DNA from: JAJFUG01 sp964386505
GTDB taxonomy: Bacteria; Gemmatimonadota; Glassbacteria; GWA2-58-10
DNA: 6,347 nucleotides
Direction of reading: 5' to 3'
Assembly: GCA_964386505.1 (NCBI GenBank)
Contig: CAYLSM010000246.1
Span: 1 to 6,347, forward strand
The translations under genes and the position numbers were made by a program. Positions within the stretch are counted from its first letter, which is position 1, and the number at the start of each line of letters is the position of its first letter. Positions 1 to 5,310 of the stretch are shown piece after piece. The notes beneath the pieces were generated by a model. The model was not told the origin of the DNA. It saw only the letters and a list, made by a program, of their open reading frames with translations, and did no database searches.

Positions 1-834
1 CTTGAGCGCTGCGGCGTAGGTCTGCGGTCCGGTCTTGTCCTGCTTGAACCCGCCGGAGCAGGTCTTGATCGCGATTATGTCTATCCCGGCCTTGCCGCAG
101 TTCTCCACCGCCTGGCCCAGGGCCTGGGCGTCCCAGCTCATGTGGCTTCCGCCCAGCATGTGGGTGAACGCCCCCATGAAATTGAAGGGGGTCATCACCA
201 CCTCGTAGAACCGGTCCGCGGCGGCGGCGTTCAGCATGGCGGGAAGGTCGCCGTGGCAACTGAACCCGGTCACGCGGGCCTTGCCTTCTTCCTTGGCCCG
301 GGTGAGGAACTCCTTGTGGATTTCGCTCGTGATCTCGGAGGTCTCGCCGATCCCGTGGACCAGCAGGCAGTCGACATAGTCGGTGCCCAGGGCGGTGAGG
401 CTCGCCTCCAGATCAGCGCGCATCTTCTCCAGCGTTCCGGGCTGGGTCTTGGAATTGATCACCACCTTGTCGCGGCGGCCCTTTATCACCTTGCCGATCA
501 CCACCTCGTTCTGGCCGTTGTTGTAGGAGCGTCCGGTGTCCAGAAGGTTGATCCCGCGGTCCAGGGCGAACGCCATCAGTTGCGGGTCCATGGTGCGGCT
601 GGCCCCGAACCCGACCTCGGTCACCTGGATCCCGGCCTTGCCCAGGGAGCGGTAGGCCGGGGTGATTGAAGTAGCGGCTGAGGAGGCGGCGCTGTCCGCG
701 GCCAGGGCCCCGCCGGCGGCTGTCTTGCCTGACTTGGGGCCGCAGGATGCCGCGCCCAGGCTCAGGCCCAGCACGGCCTTGCCGCAGCCGGAGAGGAACT
801 CTTTCCTGCCGATTCTGTTCTCGGGTGCGGACAT
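1..834 (-). CDS. Exported aldo/keto reductase (N-terminal 278 residues, cut by window edge)
   Basis: This is an NAD(P)H-dependent aldo/keto reductase-family oxidoreductase; its substrate cannot be told. The reading frame is open from the ATG at 834 to base 1, so the C-terminus lies outside the window. The catalytic tetrad of the family is visible with normal spacing: Asp99 and Tyr104 in LLDTGRSY, Lys129 in INSKT, and His160 in LLVHG. The domain begins near Tyr61 (YRSLGKAGIQVTEVGFGASR). Residues 1-30 form an export signal: GRKEFL resembles a Tat motif with Arg-Lys instead of Arg-Arg, followed by a hydrophobic stretch. Cys31 follows AAS, an imperfect lipobox. Residues 35-58 are an Ala/Ser-rich linker. 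It is therefore probably periplasmic or membrane-anchored, like other signal-bearing reductases of this family. The start is supported by AAGGAG at 844-849, nine bases upstream. The family call is secure; the export route is inferred. Confidence 0.9.
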   Translation of the reverse strand, partial: MSAPENRIGRKEFLSGCGKAVLGLSLGAASCGPKSGKTAAGGALAADSAASSAATSITPAYRSLGKAGIQVTEVGFGASRTMDPQLMAFALDRGINLLDTGRSYNNGQNEVVIGKVIKGRRDKVVINSKTQPGTLEKMRADLEASLTALGTDYVDCLLVHGIGETSEITSEIHKEFLTRAKEEGKARVTGFSCHGDLPAMLNAAAADRFYEVVMTPFNFMGAFTHMLGGSHMSWDAQALGQAVENCGKAGIDIIAIKTCSGGFKQDKTGPQTYAAALK

Positions 835-843
835 GTCTCTGCG

Positions 844-849
844 CTCCTT
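844..849 (-). promoter_or_regulatory. Ribosome binding site of the aldo/keto reductase
   Basis: AAGGAG on the minus strand lies nine bases before the ATG at 834. It fixes the start at the residue that gives a complete signal sequence and argues against upstream starts in other frames. Confidence 0.75.
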
Positions 850-888
850 GAGGCTTGGGGTTCCGGTTATCGGGGGGCGGTGCCACAG

Positions 889-918
889 ATAATACTCAGA
901 AGGGGTAAAGCCTGTCAA
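889..918 (-). promoter_or_regulatory. Sigma70-type promoter of the aldo/keto reductase
   Basis: On the minus strand a perfect -35 box TTGACA (918-913) is followed after 18 bases by TATTAT (894-889), five of six matches to the -10 consensus. A short T-rich stretch (CTTTTTG) lies just upstream of the -35 box. Transcription would start near 882, giving a leader of roughly 48 nt before the ATG at 834. No operator-like symmetry is obvious around it. The start site is inferred from the boxes only. Confidence 0.7.
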
Positions 919-985
919 CGCAAAAAGATCAGGCCACGCCGGGGGCAAGAGTTGCCCGGAGCGCGGAAAAGCCCTGCGGCGGATA

Positions 986-1020
986 GTGTATTATAATTGC
1001 TTGAAATTCAATAATAAGCA
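986..1020. promoter_or_regulatory. AT-rich island with nested palindrome, possible promoter or operator region
   Basis: About 35 bases that are mostly A/T stand out from GC-rich surroundings. TATAAT occurs on the plus strand at 992-997 and, overlapping, on the minus strand at 995-990. The palindrome TTGAA-A-TTCAA (1001-1011) is nested inside wider arms TGCTT (998-1002) and AAGCA (1016-1020). No good -35 box sits 16-18 bases from either TATAAT, so direction is undecided. It lies 84 bases upstream of the small ORF at 1104 and is the likeliest place for its promoter, or for a regulator site between the two divergent genes. Confidence 0.35.
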
Positions 1021-1103
1021 GCGGTCGGCCCTCTTGTCCTGGCCCGGGAACGCTTCTTGCACCTCTGTTCCCCAAAGTCAACCTCCTGGATGGAGATACA
1101 GCC

Positions 1104-1259
1104 ATGCCGCAAAGACTCAGCACCGCCGCCGACATTTGCCGTCTGGTCCTTCTCACCACCGCGCTCAGCCTGCTCTGGAGCGTGGAGGACGTGTTCTGCG
1201 AGCCGGAGAGCGGCTGTCCGCGCAAGGACCACGCCGATACTGAGCACACCTCCCTCTGA
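1104..1259 (+). CDS. Small hypothetical exported or membrane protein (51 aa)
   Basis: An unrecognised 51-codon ORF, MPQRLSTAADICRL followed by a hydrophobic stretch, ending in TEHTSL and TGA. The start has GGAG at 1092-1095, eight bases upstream, a good ribosome binding site. Residues 11-26 (ICRLVLLTTALSLLWS) are hydrophobic after a short N-terminus with arginines at 4 and 13, so this is a signal peptide or a single membrane span. The remainder is polar with Cys32, Cys38, His43 and His48, which could bind a metal or form a disulphide; that is speculation. It sits alone between a divergent reductase and metE. No paralogue is seen in the window. The supporting signals are the binding site, the coherent signal-plus-tail architecture and G/C-rich third codon positions. 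Conservation has not been tested. Confidence 0.5.
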   Translation: MPQRLSTAADICRLVLLTTALSLLWSVEDVFCEPESGCPRKDHADTEHTSL

Positions 1260-1262
1260 GCC

Positions 1263-1282
1263 GCCGTGTCCGCGTCCACGGC
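1263..1282 (+). terminator. Weak hairpin downstream of the small ORF
   Basis: GCCGTG (1263-1268) and CACGGC (1277-1282) can form a six-base-pair stem with an eight-base loop, followed by TTTCCCC. It begins four bases after the small ORF's stop codon. The T-tract is too short for a convincing intrinsic terminator. The CACGG arm can alternatively pair with CCGTG at 1288-1292, making two mutually exclusive hairpins. Confidence 0.25.
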
Positions 1283-1321
1283 TTTCCCCGTGCGCCCGGT
1301 GCGAAAAAATCCCCCGAAAAA

Positions 1322-1350
1322 TTATCGTTGCCGCCTTCCGGGTATTATAT
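1322..1350 (+). promoter_or_regulatory. Candidate metE promoter
   Basis: TTATCG (1322-1327) is separated by 17 bases from TTATAT (1345-1350); TATTAT at 1343-1348 is an alternative -10. The -35 match is poor (three of six), as expected for an activator-dependent or weak promoter. Transcription would begin near 1357, inside the inverted repeat at 1349-1380, about 43 nt before the metE ATG. No cobalamin or SAM riboswitch consensus segments are visible in the 140 bases before metE. Confidence 0.4.
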
Positions 1351-1380
1351 TGTCAGAAAAAGGGGTGTTTTTCTGTCAAT
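1349..1380 (+). promoter_or_regulatory. 32-bp inverted repeat at metE, likely operator or leader hairpin
   Basis: Arms ATTGTCAGAAAAA (1349-1361) and TTTTTCTGTCAAT (1368-1380) match in 12 of 13 positions; the only mismatch is T1353 against T1376. The centre is GGGGTG. The repeat overlaps the end of the probable -10 box and the predicted start of transcription, the classic place for a repressor operator. As RNA it would form a stem of eight plus four base pairs with a G-rich loop just before the ribosome binding site. It is not an intrinsic terminator, because the stem is AU-rich and no U-run follows. It matches neither the MetJ box (AGACGTCT) nor the MetR pattern (TGAA-N5-TTCA). Confidence 0.6.
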
Positions 1381-1387
1381 CATAAAA

Positions 1388-1393
1388 GGGGAG
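1388..1393 (+). promoter_or_regulatory. Ribosome binding site deciding the metE start
   Basis: GGGGAG, within AAAAGGGGAGAGG, lies six bases before ATG 1400. It supports that start over the in-frame TTG at 1328, which would add 24 residues that do not belong to MetE and would lie upstream of the predicted transcription start. AAAAGGGG occurs a second time at 1358-1365, across the left arm and loop of the inverted repeat. Confidence 0.75.
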
Positions 1394-1399
1394 AGGTGG

Positions 1400-3703
1400 A
1401 TGCAGACTGCAATCCAGGGTTTTCCGCGCCTGGGCGCGGAGCGTGAACTGAAATTCGCTCTCGAATCGTTCTGGAAAGGCGAGATCGACGCCGCCGAACT
1501 GGAACGTCGCGCCGCGGCGCTGCGCAAGCAGAACTACGAGTTCCTGGCTTCAGCCGGGCTGGACCTGGTCCCGGTGGGCGATTTCTCTTTCTACGACCGC
1601 ATGCTCGACACCGCGGTGATGGTGGGAGCCGTGCCGCCGAGGTTCGCCGGGGCGGCCCCGGGCCTGGAGCTGTATTTCCGGATGGCCCGCGGCGGAGCCA
1701 CCCCGAGCGGTAATATCCATCCCTTGAGCATGCTCAAGTGGTTCAACACCAACTACCACTATCTGGTGCCCGAGTTCAGCCACGGCGAGAGTTTCCGCCT
1801 GGCCGACCGCACCCTGCTGCGCCTGGTGGATGAGGCCCTGGCCCTGGGGGTCAAGGCCATGCCGGCGCTGATCGGGCCGGTGACATTCCTGCGGCTGGGG
1901 CGCTCGACCGACGGGGTGGAGCCGCTGGCCCTGTTAGAGGCCCTGTTGCCGGTGTACGAGCAGGTGATCGCCGAACTGGCCAAGCGGGGCGTTCAGTGGA
2001 TACAGATCGATGAGCCCTGGTTCGCGGGCGAGGCCACGGAGCGCGACCGCAAGGCCCTGGCCCTGGCCTGCACCCGTCTCAAGAGCGCGGCCGGCAATGC
2101 CCGCCTTGTTGTCCAGACCTATTTCGACAGCGTGGGAGATAACTATGACGCCCTGGCCGCGCTGCCGGTGGACGGTCTGGGGCTGGATTTCGTGCATGGT
2201 CCCGAGAACCTGGAGCTGATCTTTAAGCATACGCTTCCCAGGGACAAGCAGCTTTTCGCCGGGGTGGTGGACGGCCGCAACATCTGGGTGCTGGACACAG
2301 AAAAAGCTCTCCCCCTGATTGAGAAACTCAAGGCCATGGTGGGGGAGCGCCTGGTGCTCAGCACCTCCTGCTCGCTGCAGCACGTCCCGGTGACCGTGGA
2401 GCCTGAGCGCCACCTGCCCGATGAAGTGTTCAACCTTCTGGCGTTCGCCCGCGAGAAAGTGCAGGAACTGGCGGCCCTGGCCCGCAGTGTGGAGGGCAAA
2501 GCCACCTCCGCGGACAAGGCCCGTCTGGAGGCCTGCACCGCGGCCCGGAAAGTCAGCGCCACGAGCAAGCTGCGCGTGGCCCCGGAGGTGCGCTCCCGGG
2601 TGGCCGGCCTGACCGAGGCCAGTTTCAGCCGCGGGCTGCCTTTCAGTCAGCGTCAGCCCCTGCAGCAGAAAAAGCTGGGCCTGCCGCTGTTGCCCACCAC
2701 AACTATCGGCTCGTTCCCCCAGACCTCGGATATACGCCGTCTACGGGCCCGTCTGCGCAAGGGCGAGCTGACCGAGGCGCAGTATGTCGAGGCGCTGCGG
2801 GAGGATATCCGCTCGCTGGTCAAGTTCCAGGAGGAGGTGGGCCTGGATGTGCTGGTGCACGGCGAGTTCGAGCGCAACGATATGGTGGAGTATTTCGGCG
2901 AGCAACTGGAGGGTTATTTCTTCACCCGGAACGGCTGGGTGATCAGCTACGGCAGCCGCGGGGTCAAGCCGCCGGTGATCTACGGCGACATCCGGCGCTC
3001 CGCCCCCATGACCGTGGAATGGAGCGCATTCGCCCAGACTCTCACCCAGCGGCCGATGAAAGGCATGCTGACCGGCCCGGTGACCATGCTCAACTGGTCG
3101 TTCGTGCGGGATGACATCCCGCGGCGCGAGGTGACTTTCCAGCTCGCCCTGGCGATCCGGGATGAGACCGTGGACCTGGAATCCGCCGGGATCGGGGTTA
3201 TCCAGGTGGATGAGCCGGCCCTGCGCGAGGGCCTGCCTCTACGCAAGGCGAAACAGGCCGACTACCTGGCCTGGGCGGTGGATGCTTTCCGTCTGACCGC
3301 CGCGGGGGTGAAACCCGAGACCCAGATCCACAGTCACATGTGCTACAGCGATTTCAACACCATCATCGCCGATATAATCCGGATGGACGCGGATGTTATC
3401 TCAATCGAGAACTCGCGCGCCGGGGGGCAGCTTCTCAAGGTGTTCCGCGACCGCGAGTACCCGAGCGAGATCGGCCCCGGGGTCTGGGACATCCACAGCC
3501 CGCTGGTGCCGGAGCAGGAGGAGATGGAGCACCGCCTGGATGAGATCGCCGCGGTGATTCCGCTGGAGAGTCTCTGGGTGAACCCGGACTGCGGGCTCAA
3601 GACCCGCTCCTGGCAGGAGGTCACTCCCTCGCTGCGCAACATGGTGGCCGCTGCGGTGAGCCGTCGTGAACGGGCTGCCCACAAAGGTGGAGGCGGGAAC
3701 TGA
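1400..3703 (+). CDS. metE: Cobalamin-independent methionine synthase MetE
   Basis: 5-methyltetrahydropteroyltriglutamate-homocysteine methyltransferase, cytoplasmic, catalyses the last step of methionine synthesis without B12. At 767 residues it is full length (E. coli MetE has 753). The N-terminal barrel opens with IQGFPRLGAERELKFALESF and carries KWFNTNYHY (113-121) and IQIDEPW (201-207). The C-terminal catalytic barrel starts near TTTIGSFPQTSDIR (433-446) and has HGEFERNDMVEYFG (487-500), GMLTGPVTML (555-564) and IQVDEPALREGLP (601-613). The zinc ligands are all present: His646, Cys648, Glu670 and Cys731, equivalent to E. coli His641, Cys643, Glu665 and Cys726. The catalytic His699 lies in DIHSPLVP. 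Ser650 stands where E. coli has the oxidation-sensitive Cys645. It is first gene of a probable operon, three bases ahead of the next gene. The call is secure. Confidence 0.98.
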   Translation: MQTAIQGFPRLGAERELKFALESFWKGEIDAAELERRAAALRKQNYEFLASAGLDLVPVGDFSFYDRMLDTAVMVGAVPPRFAGAAPGLELYFRMARGGATPSGNIHPLSMLKWFNTNYHYLVPEFSHGESFRLADRTLLRLVDEALALGVKAMPALIGPVTFLRLGRSTDGVEPLALLEALLPVYEQVIAELAKRGVQWIQIDEPWFAGEATERDRKALALACTRLKSAAGNARLVVQTYFDSVGDNYDALAALPVDGLGLDFVHGPENLELIFKHTLPRDKQLFAGVVDGRNIWVLDTEKALPLIEKLKAMVGERLVLSTSCSLQHVPVTVEPERHLPDEVFNLLAFAREKVQELAALARSVEGKATSADKARLEACTAARKVSATSKLRVAPEVRSRVAGLTEASFSRGLPFSQRQPLQQKKLGLPLLPTTTIGSFPQTSDIRRLRARLRKGELTEAQYVEALREDIRSLVKFQEEVGLDVLVHGEFERNDMVEYFGEQLEGYFFTRNGWVISYGSRGVKPPVIYGDIRRSAPMTVEWSAFAQTLTQRPMKGMLTGPVTMLNWSFVRDDIPRREVTFQLALAIRDETVDLESAGIGVIQVDEPALREGLPLRKAKQADYLAWAVDAFRLTAAGVKPETQIHSHMCYSDFNTIIADIIRMDADVISIENSRAGGQLLKVFRDREYPSEIGPGVWDIHSPLVPEQEEMEHRLDEIAAVIPLESLWVNPDCGLKTRSWQEVTPSLRNMVAAAVSRRERAAHKGGGGN

Positions 3704-3706
3704 GCT

Positions 3707-4207
3707 ATGAGCGCGGCTGAGGGAGAGAAGACAATCGCGCCGGAGTTGGCCCCGGTGCTGGAGATCGCGGCCGGTGCGTTCGCCGAGGACCCGGAACATA
3801 CACTGCACCGTCTGTTCCTGTTCGACCCGCTGCGGCGGGAGGACGAGACCTGGGGTTTCGTGATCGTCACCCGCCGCGCGGGCGGCCCCGAACGCCTGGA
3901 GCTGGCCGCTTTCAGCTACCAGGTGGACTCGGCCGGGGCGGTCACCCGACGTCTGGAGAGCCGCCGCGCCATGATCCCGGCCGAGCGGCTGACGGATGTG
4001 GTTGAGGGTATCGTGCTGCGCCTGGACGAGCCGGACTGCTCGTACCGGGAGCTGGACCTGGGCGGCCATGAGTCCCTGGCGGCTCAGCTCGAACACCTGC
4101 GGAGCAAGCTGTTTGGAGGAGAAAATGAGCCAGCCACAGGACAGGGCGGCACTGATCTGCAACACGGCCCGGGTGACCGGGCTGCAGGGACGGCTGGCGC
4201 TGATTGA
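3707..4207 (+). CDS. Hypothetical protein (166 aa) between metE and rseC
   Basis: I do not recognise the family. The protein is soluble, acidic and mixed alpha/beta in appearance, with no signal peptide or membrane span. Notable stretches are HRLFLFDPLRREDETWGFVI (34-53), LELAAFSYQVDSAG (64-77) and a probable C-terminal helix SLAAQLEHLRSKLF (123-136). The start is three bases after the metE stop. GGAGG at 3689-3693 is 13 bases upstream, rather far, so translation may be coupled to metE. G/C-rich third positions hold through about residue 136 and then weaken. Residues 140-166 are encoded by bases that also encode the start of rseC in another frame. One extra A in the AAAA run at 4122-4125 would end the protein at the TGA at 4126, overlapping the rseC ATG. 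The true C-terminus is probably near residue 139. The gene is likely real but its function is unknown. Confidence 0.7.
   Translation: MSAAEGEKTIAPELAPVLEIAAGAFAEDPEHTLHRLFLFDPLRREDETWGFVIVTRRAGGPERLELAAFSYQVDSAGAVTRRLESRRAMIPAERLTDVVEGIVLRLDEPDCSYRELDLGGHESLAAQLEHLRSKLFGGENEPATGQGGTDLQHGPGDRAAGTAGAD
4115..4120 (+). promoter_or_regulatory. Ribosome binding site of rseC
   Basis: GGAGGA lies four bases before the ATG at 4125, inside the end of the preceding gene. It is the strongest Shine-Dalgarno sequence in the operon and fixes the rseC start despite the frame overlap. Confidence 0.75.
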
Positions 4208-4598
4208 GGTGTCGCGCTCCTCGGCCTGCGTGGGTTGCAGCCAGCAGGGCGGCTGCTCGATCTCGCTGGAGGCGGGGAGCCCCAACCGTACCCTGGCCGA
4301 AAACCCCCTGGGCGCCCGCCCCGGCGACACGGTGGAGGTCTCGCTGCCCGAGGGCGTGGTGGTCTGGGGCGCGCTGACAGTTTACATACTGCCGCTGGTC
4401 GCGTTGTTCGCTGGCATGCTCGTGGCCGAGCGCTACGGGCCGTCCCTGGCACCCGGCTGGGGCGCCACGGGGCTGGATGTGGCGGGTGGAGTGCTGGGTC
4501 TGGTCGTGGGTCTGGTCCTGGTGCGGCTGATCAGCCGTCACTGGCGCATTCTCACCTCGCGGCCCGAGATCACGCGGATAATCGCGCGGGCGCAATGA
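4125..4598 (+). CDS. rseC: RseC/MucC-family integral membrane protein
   Basis: This 157-residue protein has the layout of the RseC/MucC (SoxR-reducing system) family. An N-terminal cytoplasmic domain of about 77 residues (ARVTGLQGRLALIEV) carries the cysteine motif ACVGCSQQGGC, with Cys35, Cys38 and Cys44. A short beta segment then leads to PGDTVEVSLPEG (66-77). Two membrane helices follow at about 79-99 and 118-136, then a basic C-terminus (RLISRHWRILTSRPEIT). In E. coli RseC modulates the sigma-E envelope stress response and is linked to reduction of SoxR; homologues often lie beside rnf genes. Here there is no rpoE, rseA, rseB or rnf gene in the window; the gene is third after metE. The length fits the family (about 150-160 aa). 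The family call is firm, while the cellular role in this organism is inferred. Confidence 0.88.
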   Translation: MSQPQDRAALICNTARVTGLQGRLALIEVSRSSACVGCSQQGGCSISLEAGSPNRTLAENPLGARPGDTVEVSLPEGVVVWGALTVYILPLVALFAGMLVAERYGPSLAPGWGATGLDVAGGVLGLVVGLVLVRLISRHWRILTSRPEITRIIARAQ

Positions 4599-4637
4599 GT
4601 CCGTCCGGGGACACTCTGGCTTAGGTTGTGCGGGGTG

Positions 4638-5027
4638 CTATTCGCGGGGCAGACGGCTGGAGAGGTAGAGGCTGATATTGTCCCGATCCCGGGAAGAGAG
4701 CAGGTTGCGGCTTTTTTTCTGCATGCTGGCCAGGGTCGAGTCGATCTCGCCGGCCAGCAGGCCGCTCTTGAAGACGAAATTCACGCTATGGCAGACAGCG
4801 CATTTCTGGTTCAGCAGCTTGGCCCCCTCGGACAAATCCCCCGCCAGGCGACTTTCTTCCTTTGTAACGCCCGCCAGGCTGTCTACCTGGCTGGCCGTGG
4901 CCATGCCGGAAGGCATGATGATGCCCATGCTCTGCTGGTTTATTTTCAGTTCCAGGCTGCGGTAGGGCGCCACCCCCACCAGCAGCAGGAACAGTGCCGC
5001 CGCTGTTGTCAACTTGATCGTCTTCAT
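4638..5027 (-). CDS. Small periplasmic c-type cytochrome (monoheme)
   Basis: This 129-residue protein begins with a clear Sec signal, MKTIKLTTAAALFLLLVGVA. The mature part is short, with a polar segment and then one heme-c site, CAVCH (Cys76, Cys79, His80). The layout after it, ending in IDSTLASMQKKSRNLL and a final helix ISLYLSSRL, resembles small single-heme cytochromes. There the residue corresponding to Met102 is the second iron ligand and the final helix packs on the heme. It would carry electrons in the periplasm; redox partners are not identifiable. The gene converges on rseC, with 39 bases between the two stop codons and no clear terminator. Upstream it has its own promoter (5131-5159) and a terminator-like hairpin in the leader. 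The Shine-Dalgarno is weak: AAAAGAG about 13 bases before the ATG. The heme motif makes the call solid. Confidence 0.87.
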   Translation of the reverse strand: MKTIKLTTAAALFLLLVGVAPYRSLELKINQQSMGIIMPSGMATASQVDSLAGVTKEESRLAGDLSEGAKLLNQKCAVCHSVNFVFKSGLLAGEIDSTLASMQKKSRNLLSSRDRDNISLYLSSRLPRE

Positions 5028-5047
5028 CCGTACGGGACAGCTCTTTT

Positions 5048-5082
5048 AAGAAAAAGAGACCCCGGACAGAACAGTTCCGGGG
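5048..5082 (-). terminator. Terminator-like hairpin in the leader of the cytochrome gene
   Basis: On the minus strand CCCCGGA (5082-5076) and TCCGGGG (5066-5060) form a seven-base-pair GC-rich stem with a nine-base loop. It is followed by TCTCTTTTTCTT (5059-5048), the form of an intrinsic terminator. It lies between the promoter at 5131-5159 and the ATG at 5027, and no minus-strand gene ends just upstream, so it would act within the leader. The CTCTTTT segment (5058-5052) can alternatively pair with AAAAGAG (5047-5041). Confidence 0.5.
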
Positions 5083-5130
5083 GGGGCCGGGTGCGAGGTG
5101 CGCTTCGCCACCTGTTTATGCGCTAAGGAT

Positions 5131-5159
5131 ATTGTATTTGCAGTCATTTCAGTTGTCAA
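5131..5159 (-). promoter_or_regulatory. Sigma70-type promoter of the cytochrome gene
   Basis: A perfect TTGACA (5159-5154) on the minus strand is followed after exactly 17 bases by TACAAT (5136-5131), five of six matches to the -10 consensus. Transcription would start near 5124, giving a leader of about 97 nt that contains the terminator-like hairpin. It is among the strongest-looking promoters in the window, together with that of the aldo/keto reductase. Confidence 0.75.
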
Positions 5160-5246
5160 GAACTTCTATGGGCGCAGAAAATTTGTTTCCCTCGACGCCT
5201 GGCGGCATTACATTTCCCTCTACCCTGCGGGGCCGCGTGGAGCGGT

Positions 5247-5274
5247 CTTCCGATAAGCATGGACCGGTCGGAAG
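5247..5274 (+). other. Hairpin in the region upstream of the outer-membrane protein gene
   Basis: CTTCCGA (5247-5253) and TCGGAAG (5268-5274) are perfect inverted repeats of seven bases around a 14-base loop, 36 bases before the ATG at 5311. It could be a leader structure or an operator. The bases 5160-5310 otherwise show only a weak plus-strand promoter candidate, TTGTTT (5183-5188) and CATTAC (5206-5211) with 17-base spacing. I see no known riboswitch signature. Confidence 0.35.
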
Positions 5275-5310
5275 GGCGGCCACGATCCCGAAATATTCGA
5301 GTGAAAACGG

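Noticed and set aside
142..669. Plus-strand open frame of 175 codons
   Set aside because: It lies opposite the aldo/keto reductase, whose catalytic tetrad and family motifs are intact on the minus strand. The plus-strand translation shows no domain and is a GC-rich shadow.
413..886. Minus-strand open frame of 157 codons overlapping the reductase
   Set aside because: It is an alternative frame of the same strand, very rich in Arg, Pro and Gly. The reductase frame explains the bases and has the ribosome binding site.
1328..1399. 24-residue N-terminal extension of MetE from a TTG codon
   Set aside because: The extension is not MetE-like, overlaps the candidate promoter and inverted repeat, and ATG 1400 has a proper ribosome binding site.
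1260..1399. Cobalamin or SAM riboswitch before metE
   Set aside because: I looked for the B12-box and SAM-I conserved segments and found neither. The region is also short for a cobalamin riboswitch.
3401..4330. Minus-strand open frame of 309 codons
   Set aside because: It runs antisense across the end of metE, the hypothetical gene and rseC. Those plus-strand frames have family motifs, whereas the antisense protein has none.
4599..4637. Shared terminator between the convergent rseC and cytochrome genes
   Set aside because: No stem with a following T-run is found on either strand in these 39 bases.
5067..5082. Palindrome-like AGAACAGTTCC as a protein-binding site
   Set aside because: The symmetry is short and is better explained as part of the hairpin loop and stem of the cytochrome leader.
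5160..5310. Cyclic-di-GMP (GEMM) riboswitch before the outer-membrane protein
   Set aside because: A hairpin is present, but the conserved GEMM sequence segments are absent.
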